Part shown: positions 47,735-59,958 of the stretch, piece by piece
How the letters are laid out: every line of letters starts with the position of its first letter
How positions within the stretch are numbered: the stretch's first letter is position 1
Assembly: GCA_022495995.1 (NCBI GenBank)
Contig: JAFEMH010000077.1
Coordinates: 372,001 to 436,000 of the forward strand
Source: Adenophora triphylla var. japonica
Lineage: Eukaryota; Streptophyta; Magnoliopsida; Asterales; Campanulaceae
Reading direction: 5' to 3'
Length of the DNA: 64,000 nt
Notes under the pieces: generated by a model
Database searches by the model: none
What the model was told of the DNA's origin: nothing
Seen by the model: only the letters and a program-made list of their open reading frames with translations
Program-made: the position numbers and the translations under genes

Positions 47735-49127
47735 TGGAGAGGTAAGGGAGCTTGACGACCTTAGAGATGAACTAGAGATATCCCAACGAAACGCCTCTTA
47801 GAAGATTAGCCCCAAACGATCCTAGATGGAGAAAAGGATGAAGGTTAAAATTACCTCACGAGTGATTTTTTTTTTAAGTTTTATTTTTATTAGGGACGGA
47901 GTTTTGACTCAAGGAGGGAGCGCACATCGACTATCAATCACAAACACGAAATCTGCAAATAATATCTCGCGCGAGACTAGGTAATCTCGCACGAAATAAC
48001 CATCCGGAAAGATGGATTTTTCCTCTTTTTATTTCCTAAATTCATGGTCGGACGGACAAAAATCCGTTTTCTATCTAGCATCCTAGGTAAATCTTGCAGG
48101 CATGCGTAATTCGAATCAAACCTAGGGACTCGGTAATTGACCATTCTTTGTAAAATAAAGCCACGTAAAATTGATCGGAAGGATTTTTTTTTTCTTTAAA
48201 GGGACTTCCGAAAGGGTCATTCCGAAGGGACATTTCCGAAGGGACTTTTTCTTTTTTTTTCGAAGGGACTTTTCCGAATCCTTTCTCGATAGTCAATTTT
48301 ACATTTAGCTTTATTTTGGTCAAAGACAAGAAAAATTACCGAGTCAAAACCGACCGGTCACGGAGTGTTCCTAAAAAGGACAATCTACATGATATGTGGC
48401 GATGCAGGGCTGGAAGCCTAGGCTCCCCGCGATATGACAATCTAGGTGGATTGAATACGCGGAGTGGGATGATCCAACTTCAGAGAGACCGGCGACTAGG
48501 TGGTTACCGTCATCCGTCCTTAGTGTGGGTCCCGGGTTTATCAAGGGTATGTAGTGCAATGACAATTATAGCATGAGTGCGCGTGTGTGAGAGTCAATCT
48601 AGGTGATAGATAAAAATAGAGATTTTTTTTAAAAAAAATCAAAAGAAAAACAGATAGTGGCCGCACCAAGTGGTTGCCTACGTTTCTCCCAATTTAAGGA
48701 GACTCAGGCCATCGTAGTTCCACATAAAGGAGAGAGAAATAAATAAATTTAAATTACAACTCCCGAATCCCCAATGGACCGGACTTTAATTAAATAAAAC
48801 CCAATCGCACGCAGTTTATAAATAACAATTGATTATTTAAAGGAATTAAAGGTTCGAGTTCTACACCTTAAGGGAGGCCTTAAGATGCAGGAACTCTGCA
48901 GATAATGAATTCTGGGATCCCCTTTGCATGTTCGGCTCTCGTCTTGGATTACGAGCTAAACAGGAGAAACCAGAAAACAACCAGACTGGAGGCTATATCT
49001 CGCGCGAGATAATGATATCTCGTGCGAGATATCTCCCATCTGAGAGCAGAAAAATTCGAATTTTACAAAACAGATTGAAAAACCTCTCTTTTAATTTTGA
49101 CGCAAGTTTAAGCCTCTTAATTTTCAG
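47735..49127. other. 5' leader of D (minus strand)
   Basis: No coding frame is supported. Contains two further TCTCGCGCGAGA-type palindrome pairs (47965-47999 and 48994-49031) and repeats of CGAAGGGACTTTTCCGAA near 48200-48275. Confidence 0.6.
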
Positions 49128-49145
49128 TCCCCAGCGGAGTCGCCA
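49128..49145 (-). other. Primer binding site of D
   Basis: Minus strand TGGCGACTCCGCTGGGGA, one base from the LTR. It is identical to the site of element F at 53407-53424. Confidence 0.85.
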
Positions 49146-49146
49146 C

Positions 49147-50185
49147 TGTAGCGTTGTGAGAAAATTTCATCTTTTCATCTTTTTGAGTCGCCACCTATAT
49201 TATTCGTTTGGAAACATAGGAAAACCATTTTGAGAGATTTGAGTTCGGGGCTTAGGTTATGAAATGGGTAGGTTTAGAAGGCATCCATTTCACCCAATCC
49301 GGAGATTGGTCTTGCTAAAGAAAAGAGAGGTTTTCAATCTTTTAAAATATATAATTAAAGAAGAACAAATAAATCCTAATCAATTTCTTGATTAGGAATG
49401 TCAGATTGTATGCTTCGAGATCGCCTCCATTGACTGAAGGGACTCTAGGCTAATCCTTTTAATGGGATTACACTACTCTAAAATCAATAGAGGGATTGAG
49501 AAGAGAAACAAAAGCTTAAAGGATGATTACCTTTTGAGAAGGGATTCGGACAGAGTTTCGACTCAAGTTTAGAGTCGAAACTTGATACGGACAGAGCTTC
49601 GCCTCGATCCTTGACTTGGATCTTGATGCGGACAGAGCTTCGCCTTGGTCCTTTGATTCAGACTTCGATGTTTGTTTATCAACAAGGTTGACGAACAAAC
49701 TTTGAGGTGATTTAGGGTGATTTCGTAGGAACCTTTCAGGGAGAGGAACCTACAAAATGTGTGTGTTGTGTGAAATTGTCGACCTCTAAAATACTGAAAG
49801 TCATCCAGTATTTATAGGAGGTTGGAGAGGTGAAGGTGGAGAGGTAAAATACCCTAGGAAGGTTCCAGAACTCAGTTCTGATTGGATACCCGAATTGATA
49901 AGGTTTTATCCAAAAAGAGAGTTTGAAACGGAGAAGAAGAGTGATTTCTGCACATCCTGTCGAGGGGATATCTCGCGCGAGACAAGATATCTCGTGCGAG
50001 ATAACTAGTCTGATGACTATTTTGTCCTCTTCAGTTGTTCCGTTAGTCAGTTAGGTCCAAAACTAACGAGGTTAGTTAGAAACTTAACGAAACATGACGA
50101 AACTGATATGCTTTCATCAAAACACAAAAGAGAGATGAAGAGTAGTGTAATCATGTAGTTATGAGTTCAGAATGGGGTGTCTACA
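49147..50185 (-). repeat. 5' LTR of D
   Basis: Same length as the other D LTR and about 99.2% identical by eye. All eight differences are transitions. TATA box on the minus strand at 49809-49816. Confidence 0.9.
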
Positions 50186-51349
50186 ACAAGTCACGACTTA
50201 AGCCATACAATCTTACTCTTTATCCACTTCCATGAACCACAACACCACATTTATGTCATTAACCAATCTTTCAACTCCAAGAAATGTTCCAACATACCAA
50301 ACATCCATTATGACAAATAATATCAACATTAAACATTTTATAAGGAAGTTTAAAGGAGAGTCCTAATAACTCACACCATTAAAAGCATACCAAATCCTTT
50401 TCTACTTCTTTCAACCCAATTGAGATATACTCATAACATCTCCCAAATCAAAGTAAGATGTATATAACCACATACACTAACTCCATTAAAGTCATTAACA
50501 TCTTACACTCATTGTACCCTCATTCCTTCAACTTAGACCCCCATCTCATAACTAAAAATCAATTCAACCTTAAATAACCCATTTTACTCAAATAACATTA
50601 TTCAAAATTTCCAAAACCCTTTTCTTTCCACAAAGTATTCATTAACACATAAAATGGCAATTATTAGAAGGAAGTCATAATAACTTACAAAAATGATGCG
50701 AAACGAAATCTTTATTTTCCGGGCTTGACGCACTCCCCTCGCTGCCACGAACAAGAATGCACAATCGGATCATCAAATGGAAGGGAATTGAATTTATTAT
50801 GAATTTTGGAAGGAAAGGATTGGAGGGAGGTTTTCCATGGGGAAAAATTGAGAAGAATGAAGAAGATGATTGAGGGAATGGGGAGGTTAAAGAAGGAGGT
50901 GAGGGAGGTATGGCCTCCCTTGACTACATAAAGGGAATTCTTTCCCAATTGTCCACTTAAGTCCCTCAAGAGCTAAGGCAAGGCAACTAGCACCTCCACT
51001 TCCATTCTTTACACAAAACACCTCACTCACTCATACTATTTTATTTATTTCCAATTATTATAACTTCACCCTAACACTTTATCTTATTTTCATTTAAACC
51101 CTTTATCATTAAAGTTAATTCATTTTCATTCTTACTTCACATAAATAATTAAAGACATAAAACGAGCACATAAAGTCAACACTTAATATAAAATGCATAT
51201 AATAGGATGCTAAACTAGTGCCTTGGGTTAGGGTCATTACACGCTGCCCTGGCCTCACCTTCATCATTATCAGAAACCTCCTCGCCCATCGGATCATCAC
51301 TGTGAAGATTTTTCCCGCGAGGACCTGCCCGATTTTGTGGGTTGGCATC

Positions 51350-53404
51350 TGTAAGTACCCAAATCCGGATCGTCAAATCCGTCAGAGAGTTAACCGAAAT
51401 CCGTTAACTGGCCCGCTCCAGGTTAATCGGAACTCGTTAAACTCCTCGTTATCAAGCCATCGAGACGTCCTAGGAATGCCCCGAGCATCCCGACGTCAAG
51501 CCTACTTAACACGTGCCGTTACACGTTAAAAGCCTGGCTTTCCTTGAAAAACGCACTTTCCGGCACTTTCCGGGGGCGTTTCGGACATTTTCCGGACTGT
51601 TATTTAAAAAACGGACAAAACCGGGACCCGAGGACAAAGTGCCACCTCAGCTGGTGACTCAGGGGGCACGTGGCACACATGCCACCTCCCTCTAGTCACT
51701 CGTCAATCACAAATCAAGGCCAAAAGACCAAAATACCCTTGGTTTGCAAGCCTAGTCCGGCCGGACTCCCTGTGCACTTTCCATGAAATTGCCAGCAAGT
51801 CCCCCAGATTTCCAAAATACCCAAAACCCCCCTAAATTCAGTCCAAGTCCGTCCGGACTTCCACTGCATTTTTCACCTATAAATAGAAGTTGCAGTCATT
51901 TGCAACAAAGAGGAAAAAAATTACTCCAAAATTCACTCTCACCCACGGCCCAAACAGATTTCACCCCTTCCGAGCTCCCGTTTCGTCTCGATTCACGTGA
52001 AACCTTCGTATTTCGATCAAATACGCTCCCAACACCTTCGAAACAACCTTTCGAAACACTTTCCGTGTCCCGTGCACACCTTCAGAGCCAAAGGAGTCGA
52101 CCCTAGCCATAGGTATAACTCCCTCTCTCTAAATCTCTCGTTCCGTCTCGGTTTACGCGCCAGTCGCCACAACCGTTTCGAACGCCGTTACTGAAATGTA
52201 GACGCCTCCGTCTAACGGGGTCCGATACGTTTTAGCCCTTCGATCCTCTTCTCTTCCCGTAAGAGAAGTAATCACGGGTTAAAACGGCGTTCCGACCCCG
52301 TTCCGTTTACTTTTATGTCATTTAAAAGTCCGGATCGATCGATTCGTTGATCGTCCTTTACTTTCTGTCATTTACCATTCCGAGCCGTTTGGCTTGTCGA
52401 TCGTCATTTACCATTTCGAGCCGTTTGGCTTGTCGATCGTCATTTACCATTCCGAGCCGTTTGGCCTCGTTGATCGTCATTTACGATTCCGGATCGTTTG
52501 ATTCCGTTGACACTGCTTTAAATACTGTCATTTACAAGTCCGACCCGTTTGGATCGTTGATAGTATTTACTTTTCAAAGTCCGAATCGCAACCCGATTCG
52601 TTGATCGCATGTCATTTAATACGCATTTTCCCGTAAAATCGTTAACAATGTAATGCCCGGTTCAAAACCGGAGTTCGCCCGTCGAACTCTCTTTCAAAAC
52701 GCGCGAAATCACGTTTGGCCCACAAACGCTCATCTTTCAAACTAAAAGCCGCCATTTGACACTCAAAATCATTTAATACGTATTTTTCCCGTAAAAATCG
52801 TTAACAATGACTCGCTCAGTTCAAAACCGACGTTTGCCACGCAAATGCTCATTTCAAACTCAAAACCGACGTTTGCCTCGCAAACGCTCGTCTTTTCAAC
52901 AAAGTCACCTAATCAACGTTTGACATTCAAACCAAGATTAAGCTTGTCCTTCAAGCACCCATTTCAAAACCACACACACACACACACGCACGTTTTCGAG
53001 AAAGGTAGAAAGACTCATCATGCGAGGCATTTTGGGTGATCTCGTAATACTCTTCCCAAAACGTAACGTGACCTCCGAACCTAACAATATTTGGTACTCA
53101 AAGCTTTTACTCGTTTTTGCTACCAATAAAAATGATCCCCGTTTTCAAAAGCTTTTTACTCGTTTTTGCTACCAATAAAAATGATCCCCGTTTTCAAAAG
53201 CCTTTTCCTAAGTTTTTGCTACCAATAAAAACGACACTCTTTTCAAAGCCATTTCTCAAAGTTTTGGGCTCAAAATACAAAAACTGCGTGGCGACTCCTC
53301 ATTTTTCCTTCCCATGAAGCGAGGTCTCAGACACAACCACTCCGCGAAAGACAGCCGCCTTTTCCGCGCCCCCCGCCGCGCGCGAAAAAGATCGGGTAAT
53401 TTCA
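51350..53404 (+). repeat. 5' LTR of F (2.05 kb)
   Basis: Begins TGTAAGTACCCAAATCCGG and ends GATCGGGTAATTTCA. TATA box CTATAAATAG at 51877-51886. Two tandem arrays lie inside: a 36-base unit with CCGAGCCGTTTGGCTTGTCG (52365-52500, with diverged copies to 52600) and a 47-base unit with TTTTTGCTACCAATAAAAA (53110-53235, three copies). Confidence 0.85.
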
Positions 53405-53406
53405 GT

Positions 53407-53424
53407 TGGCGACTCCGCTGGGGA
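53407..53424 (+). other. Primer binding site of F
   Basis: TGGCGACTCCGCTGGGGA, two bases after the LTR end. Same as in D on the other strand. Confidence 0.85.
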
Positions 53425-54137
53425 AAAGATACTTTTTTCAAAACTGCCATTGTTTTCTAAAAAGCCTTCCGTGGGTCAAACTTTCGTTTACCCTTCCTCA
53501 TTTTCGTGCGTGTGTTACTTTCAAACCTCGAACGGTTTTTTTTCAAGGCATTACTTTGTCGACTTTTCAAAATCATACCATGTTTGTGCATCCCCATTCA
53601 TGTTTGATTTTCATTGTTGTCTTTTGAACTATGCATCATAATGCTTTAAGACACATTCTGCAAAATCTCTGTTTTACTCAGAAAAGGAACAGTAGTGGAT
53701 TGCACACCACGCGCACTTGCTGCCTCGGAACACTGCACACTACAACCCCTAACCCGGGATGGCCTTATCAGTTGCACCCCGATTGGCCTGCCATATGCCT
53801 TTCGGGGGCGCACGGGGTCGTCCCAAACATCCCATCCTAGCCCGTGTAAGCCATGCACTCTTTGTGTCACACTTTGTCCGAGACCCCGGTTGGTTTTTGG
53901 CTCAGCTCGTGTCATAAAGCCTAAGTGTATGTTTTTTACGCCGGCCCCGCTCCGAGTCAAGCTCGAGAGATTAAGACCAAAGGTCGTTCCCGACCCGAAG
54001 TCTTGAGCTCTTCAGCCTTGACTTTGACGCGGAGCTCTGCCGAAAAATATACCCGAAGGTTCAATGTGACACCGTGTCACCAAACCTCGTCGTATGTACC
54101 GTGCCAGCCACGACTTGGCCAACGCTCAAAGCTAAGG
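53425..54137. other. Leader of F before the E insertion
   Basis: No coding frame is supported; the overlapping short ORFs around 53630-54180 have no recognisable domain. It continues at 62689-63235, where again no gene is seen. Confidence 0.5.
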
Positions 54138-56863
54138 TGTGAGCACCCCAACCGGGACTTAACGCGTGCCCCGAGCTAGAGGAGCTCAAACTAAGAAAAT
54201 CCATCTAAATTTTTAAAACATTTATTTGCCTTTAAAAGAAAACCACTTTTCAAACTTCCAAAGAAAAATAAATTGGTAATATCTCTACTTAGAGGAAATC
54301 CAACCACAACTTTAATAAACCGTAATCTGATCAATTACATTGAAAACCCTAAATAACATTGTTTAACAAAAGAGTTTTTCATACAACATGTGAAAAAGGA
54401 ATACTAAATAAATACTCCTAATAACCAACTCCTATACTTAACCTGACAAGCCCCAAAAGTAAAAGTCCACAATGATATTCCCGGCCTCACTGGTTCTGGT
54501 CACCTGTCTCGGAATCTAAAACAGTAAAGGGAGAGGGGTGAGAATAAATCTCAATGAGCTATTATGAATGCAGCAAGATGTCATACAAGATGCAACACGT
54601 AGCATGGCAACACTTAACACATTATGAAAGCGGTAAACACCTTACGTTACCTCATTTTACCTTTTCCCGTCTGAACAATAAGTCGTACAACGTGGGAGTA
54701 AAACTCCACTCTTTGATGAATTGCCTCTAGCACATTCACCTCTTATAGGACTCATACCCCAGAGATCCATATAAGGAAAGATACCTATAATAGAGTATCC
54801 AACAATAATATATTCCCCCCCGGTACACCAATCGCAGCAGGTCTGTAAAGGCTTCTTCATGCTCAATACAGTCGCTAGCACAGCCCCACTCTGTGGCCAC
54901 AGAGGGGGGAGGGTCACCGGTATGATGAACCTTCAATCACTTATTGAACAAATCAATAATTGATTGACTTCCATCATACCCACCCGAACGCATTCAAGCA
55001 CATAATAGATACTTGAATTATAATCCACAAAATGGGATAATCATATAACAACATGGTAATGTATACTCATGCAAGTCAATACCATAGTGCCACAACCAAT
55101 TAATACACTATGCATAGTATCATCAATAAATATGAATGATAACAAATAAATCCACAGATTGCATAACCAAGCAACCATATAATAAGCATATCCACACATT
55201 GAGATATCATAACAACTTGTCAAATAATCCATAACGGGATACAATAGAATAATACCAAATAATTCATACTTGGGGTACAACACAACAACTTGCCAAATAA
55301 TCCATACTTAGGATATTAGGGTATCCACCAAATTCAACAATTCAACAACTTGGGATAATAATGCCACAAGGCGATACATGCTCATCTTCCATTAACGAAA
55401 TAGTGAAACTTATGGTTTCTACCTTATTTCTAACTAATCACCAAGGATAGGGTAACTAAGGCCACCATATATTACAAACCATTCTTATATAGTCATTATA
55501 CAGCCTCGAATAAACTTAATAAAGGTTCACAATCTATTTCCCAAGTTGAACTACTTTAATCTAAGTTAAAAGGAATTAATTCCGATCCGGTTGTATTAGG
55601 TCCTACTAAATTATAATGGTTAGGAATCATTCCCCGAGGTTTTTAGTAAAAATCAGCAAAAGAGAAGAAACTGGGGAAGGACTGGTGACATGGGCGACCG
55701 CCCATGTCACTTGGGCGACCGCCCAAAGGAGTTGTAAGGGGGAGTCAAGTTCCCGCCGCCTGGGCGGCCGCTCAGCCCCCATGGGCGACCGCCCATGGCC
55801 CTTTTTCAGCATTTTCGAATTTCCAATCCTTTTTACATAGTTTATCCCTTCCTTAATCTTCCTTAATCTCATGAACACTAAAAGGATTGTTTAACCTTAC
55901 ATACTTCAACTTAAATCATCCAAATTCAAGATCATATAGATTTAGATTATTTACCACTTAATTCCCACCCATTTCATTTTCTCAATTCAAGCTAACATCT
56001 TCTAATCTAACTTCACCCATTTCATAAATCAATTCAAGTTAAGATCTCCTAATCTATCTTCACCCATTTCATTCAATCTAAATCAATTTCTAAGAACAAG
56101 GGTATCCTTCTTTGCCATTTACCAATCTCCCAACTTTAAATAGGCTTCCAAAGCATTTACAAAATTATCATCACAACAAGAACAACAAATAGAGTTCATG
56201 AACATTCATAAGAAGGGAAATCATAACAACTCACCTTAGGTTTTAATATGGAAGATTGATCTTTCTCACTTGATGGATTCTCCTAGATAATCCAACTTCA
56301 AAACTACCCTTAGACTTGAATTTGATGGAGTAAGAGCTTGGCTTCAAAGCTTGGGTTGAGAGCTTCCATAGAGTCTAAGGCTTTCACTAGGAGGATGATG
56401 AATGAATGAAGGAGGAAGAAGGAGAGTGAGGAGGATGAAGAAAGGGGGGGGGGGCGGATGGAGGGAGTATGGGGGAGAGGAGAGGGGAACACTTGGGGGG
56501 ATTTGGAATGAAGAGGGAATTGGCCCCCCTCTTCTAAATAAAACAAAGCCTTCCCCCTAAATAAAGTAAATTGACTCCTTTAATAATTAAAGACTTCCCA
56601 CATTTAATTTAGACCTTCATTTCTAATTCATTATTCCACACATTTTAACTTCATCTTACACTTTATTTATTTTCTATTTTTATTTTCCTTTAAGATGCTT
56701 TATTTAATTTCTCTAGCAATTCCCAAGATTCTAAAATTATTTCTCCATCATCTTATCTTAAAATAAGAAATTAAGGACATAAATGAACACATAAAGTTAG
56801 CATAAATTTTAAAAGCATATAATATAATATTTAAAATTTGTGCCTAGGGTTGGGGTCGTTACA
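54138..56863 (-). repeat. 3' LTR of E
   Basis: Plus-strand text TGTGAGCACCCCAACCGG to GGGGTCGTTACA. Carries the palindrome cluster GGGCGACCGCCC at 55689-55797 and a G-rich run at 56443-56453. The short proline-rich and histidine-poor open frames inside are repeated in the other LTR and are not genes. Confidence 0.93.
55686..55800. repeat. Cluster of GC-rich palindromes in the E LTR
   Basis: Within 115 bases occur CATGGGCGACCGCCCATG, TTGGGCGACCGCCCAA, CTGGGCGGCCGCTCAG and ATGGGCGACCGCCCAT, each nearly self-complementary. The copy in the other LTR is at 61507-61620. Surroundings are AT-rich. Confidence 0.9.
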
Positions 56864-56878
56864 CTCACTCCCCCTTAA
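56864..56878 (-). other. Polypurine tract of E
   Basis: Minus strand TTTAAGGGGGAGTGAG directly abuts the 3' LTR. The same tract is found in A1 at 40581-40596. Confidence 0.85.
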
Positions 56879-58690
56879 AGAAAATTCGTCCCGAATTTGA
56901 TTGTCACTTACCCTAAGGTTCAAACTAGCAAGGGTTACCTTTCACAATTCTAGCTTAATATTCCCAATTAGGTTTCTCAATGGCATGATTCTCTATACCT
57001 TTTCACAACTCAATTACTCTAAGACTTCAATTCCCAATTAGTCTCATCAATGCTATGATTCCTTCCAAGATTCTAATTTCATTAATAATGTGATATTACA
57101 ACTTAATATTTCGAGAATACCATACCATCATCACTAACCCGAATTTTCACGACCTCAAAGAAAGTATATTTAAATAAAAAGTACTACATCTTATGTTACC
57201 CAATACATTACGATATTACATTTAAAACTTCAAATACCTTATAAGCTGTCCCAAGTCGGTCTATAAGTCAAATCACCAACATTTTCTAAAACTTCAAATG
57301 GATTAACAAACTTTGGCGTTAAATTACCTTAGGCCTAGCTTCACTAATTTTACCCCAACAAATTGGAGATCGAAATATCTTCCTGAACCACGCCTCATAC
57401 GGTTTTATCTCAGTGCTTGAATAATAACTGCTATTATACGCAACTCGCTAAGGTTAATTAAACTTCTCAAGTTGAAAGGAAATCCGTCACACAACATAAC
57501 TTATTCTTCAAGAATTTGGGTAGTCTTCAAATTTCTTCCTTTCGACCAACTTAATCCTCCAACTCTTAGGATCAGTACAACTCTCAAAGGAAGCTTCAAA
57601 AAGATAAGGTTCCTACTTAAATAACGCAACACAAGTGTAGCTACTCCCGAATAGAGGATAAGAAAATCTCACTTATCTAAGTTAAACTCCTCAAAGCATA
57701 CGTTATCAATTTCCCATTTCGTATAATATCATAATCTAATCTTCCTTTAATACACCTTAAAATTTCACAAAATTCCCACATTCATTAGGTAAGGTAAGGA
57801 TAGGATATATAGTTACTTTATTCTCCATTTCTACCAATAAGACTCATTCTTATTACATCTTACACCATTGGTATCCTTCCGAGTTATCTAAATCAACGAT
57901 TTTATAATTCTCTAGAATTCCTTAAAAATTCCTTTGGTAGCACTTTGCCAACCTCAAAGATTACGGACACAATCCTCGTAAGATCCATAGTAACTTCCAA
58001 GCTTAAACTTTAGAACCCCAAATTTTGGAAACTTCCCGAGTCAACTCACACTAGTTAAACTTTGCATACAAGGACTTCTAACCAAAGATTATTAACCCAA
58101 CTCTCAAATTATTTTCACGATCTTCCCGGAACTTTAATTAACAAAGAGATCATCACTTCTAATTACCCTAAAGCCAACAAAATAAGGATTACAATTCTGC
58201 TTATCATACTCAGAACCAACACATGAAATGTACCGACGGGGGCATATTTACCATTTACTCACAACTAGCACATAAAATTTTTGAAAAGACTTCTTATGCA
58301 AGTCTAACATATACCAATTACCCTTCACGTCTTAATTCAAATGTTTCACCTTAAATACTCATATATAACAAGAATTTCACATTAAGGTTTACCTATATCA
58401 AATACCAATATAAGCAATCTAGTCATGGAAAAAGGAGACTCACTTATTATGATAGTCTATCATTATACAACAACTACTTAACCCTCCAGGTCAAGTATAT
58501 CTCAAAATCATAAATTAATAATTATACCAATTCAACTGGCAATACATGCTCAGCCATAACCACATCACCATCGCGGTAAATCAAAGAGGGTTCGAGGTAT
58601 TCTCTCATAAAAGCAGAATCCTCTAACAATAAAACAAAATTTTCAAACAATGTATGACACATAGAAGCAAAACACTATGCCACACATAAT
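56879..58690 (-). pseudogene. Pol remnant of E
   Basis: About 1.8 kb with no long frame. Translated fragments match the A1 remnant in order, for example REYLEPSLIYRDGDVVMAEH (near 58560-58610), and TTAAAGTTCCGGGAAGATCG (near 58130) opposite the A1 RT-adjacent text. The shared decay implies that the pol loss predates the spread of E and A1. Confidence 0.65.
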
Positions 58691-58705
58691 GATATGAAAC
58701 AGGAT

Positions 58706-59899
58706 CTATAAAATATGACCCCTAACTTCTGAGACAGGAAATATACCTCTAGTGACCTCTGAGGGATCTATCTCTCCTGAACCCGAAACACATACTTGCC
58801 CATAGACCTTCTCTTTCGGTTCCCCGTTGTTATCTCTCTTGGTGCTACCTCTTTGTCGTCCACTCAACTGACCTCTGCTTGAAGCTCGTCCCCACGTCAT
58901 CCTTGGGCAATTCCTCCTAAAGTGTCCCAATGCTCCACAATTTAAACACTTGCCTTGCTTACTCCAACACCGATCTTCGGTATGTCCAACCTTCTTGCAA
59001 AATTTACAAATCATCCCATACTGTTTGGGTATTGGCCTATACGAAGAAGCTACCATAAATTCCTCTCTCACACTTCCTGAAGTTAAAGTCCTTGGCTGTC
59101 TTCTAATGATTTCGGATCCTTGTCCTAGATACTTTGACTTATTTCCAATCCTACCTTTCGATTTTCCACTATTTTCCTCAATGCTATTTTCGATCTTATA
59201 AGCTCTCTCTAAGGCTGTCTGATAATTGGTGAAGTTATCAATCACTAATTTCTTTCTAAACTCAATCCTCAAACCTTTTATAAACCTATGAACTCTTTTT
59301 GCTTCATACGATACCAAATGAGGGCAACTTCTAGCTAATTCCTCAAACCTGATTACATACTGATTCACCGTCATGATCCCTTGTTCTAGTCCTAAGAATT
59401 CGATCTCCTTCTTGTCCCTTGTAACCATCGAAATGAAATAATCCTCGAATTGTTTGGTGAAATTATCCCAAGTCTGGGGCGTATGATCCCGCTCCCAACT
59501 TCCCTTCAATATCTGCCACCACTGATCAGCTAAACCTTCAAGTTTGAACACGGCATACCTAACTTTCTCTTCGTTGCGACTCTCCATAACCTCAAAGATT
59601 TTGTTCATTTTCTCTAACCATTTTTCTGCCTTTAACGGATCCGGATATCCATTAAAACTCGGCGGATTCATCTTCACAAACCTTTCCCATCCATCACTTT
59701 GACATCCCTCAGGTTGATTCGGAACTGATCCTCTAGTCTCCATATCCTGTACAAACTTCCTGAATAATTCCAGCATTTCTTCATTCTGAATTCCACCTAT
59801 ACCCATATCTTCTTCAATTTCTAGAACCTTTCGCTGATCATCCTTGCTTCCGGCCATTAGAACGAACTCCTGCATTAAACACTCGGCGTTAATTACCAC
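58706..59899 (-). CDS. Gag polyprotein of E (397 aa)
   Basis: Begins MVINAECLMQEFVLMAGSKD. Residues about 70-215 form the retrotransposon gag core, with FVKMNPPSFNGYPDPLKAEK, KLEGLADQWWQILKG, TWDNFTKQFEDYF and EFLGLEQGIMTVNQYVIRFE. Two zinc knuckles follow: CKFCKKVGHTEDRC (about 295) and CLNCGALGHFRRNC (about 315), both C-x2-C-x4-H-x4-C. The C-terminus is basic. The first ATG lies about 50 bases past the primer site, an unusually short leader. The uninterrupted frame beside a decayed pol suggests selection on Gag or very recent amplification. Confidence 0.85.
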   Translation of the reverse strand: MVINAECLMQEFVLMAGSKDDQRKVLEIEEDMGIGGIQNEEMLELFRKFVQDMETRGSVPNQPEGCQSDGWERFVKMNPPSFNGYPDPLKAEKWLEKMNKIFEVMESRNEEKVRYAVFKLEGLADQWWQILKGSWERDHTPQTWDNFTKQFEDYFISMVTRDKKEIEFLGLEQGIMTVNQYVIRFEELARSCPHLVSYEAKRVHRFIKGLRIEFRKKLVIDNFTNYQTALERAYKIENSIEENSGKSKGRIGNKSKYLGQGSEIIRRQPRTLTSGSVREEFMVASSYRPIPKQYGMICKFCKKVGHTEDRCWSKQGKCLNCGALGHFRRNCPRMTWGRASSRGQLSGRQRGSTKRDNNGEPKEKVYGQVCVSGSGEIDPSEVTRGIFPVSEVRGHIL

Positions 59900-59945
59900 T
59901 CATTCCCACTTAGTCTAGACATCTACCCTTGACCTCTAAACTAAG

Positions 59946-59957
59946 CTCTGATACCAA
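59946..59957 (-). other. Primer binding site of E
   Basis: Minus strand TTGGTATCAGAG next to the LTR end, complementary to the initiator Met tRNA 3' end as in many plant LTR elements. Confidence 0.85.
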
Positions 59958-59958
59958 C

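Larger units (their letters stand above)
42727..50185 (-). mobile_element. LTR retrotransposon D, gag-only, non-autonomous
   Basis: Two 1039-base LTRs (42727-43765 and 49147-50185) differ at 8 positions by eye. Target duplication acaag is at 42722-42726 and 50186-50190. The primer site on the minus strand lies beside the right LTR. The 5.4-kb interior has one long coding frame (46940-47734, gag-like) and no RT, RNase H or integrase. This fits the described class of terminal-repeat retrotransposons with a GAG domain (TR-GAG), which need enzymes from another element. Confidence 0.9.
40807..51241 (-). mobile_element. LTR retrotransposon fragment A2 (minus), interrupted by D
   Basis: On the minus strand: LTR (41029-51241, split by D at 42727-50185), primer site GTTGGTATCAGAG next to the LTR, then only the Gag N-terminus (minus ORF beginning MVIDAECLMQEFVLIAG, ATG near 40970). 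The rest is absent, ending in the head-to-head junction with A1. Same family as A1 and E. Confidence 0.85.
41029..51241 (-). repeat. A2 LTR, split into 41029-42726 and 50186-51241
   Basis: Plus-strand text runs from TGTGAGCACCCCAACCCG to TTAGGGTCATTACA. The two parts total about 2.75 kb and correspond to the A1 LTR in reverse. Palindromes GGGCACGACTCGTGCCC lie at 42655-42696. A fourfold block around 42120-42255 repeats CCACACTTGGGATACAATA and ACATGCCAAATAATCC. Confidence 0.85.

Noticed and set aside
52347..52604. 85-aa ORF with repeated ACRSSFTI
   Set aside because: Translation of the 36-base tandem array in the F LTR.
56310..56546. 78-aa Pro/Ser-rich ORF duplicated at 62130-62366
   Set aside because: Lies in the LTRs of E and is duplicated only because the LTRs are; no domain and no conserved relative in A1 or A2.
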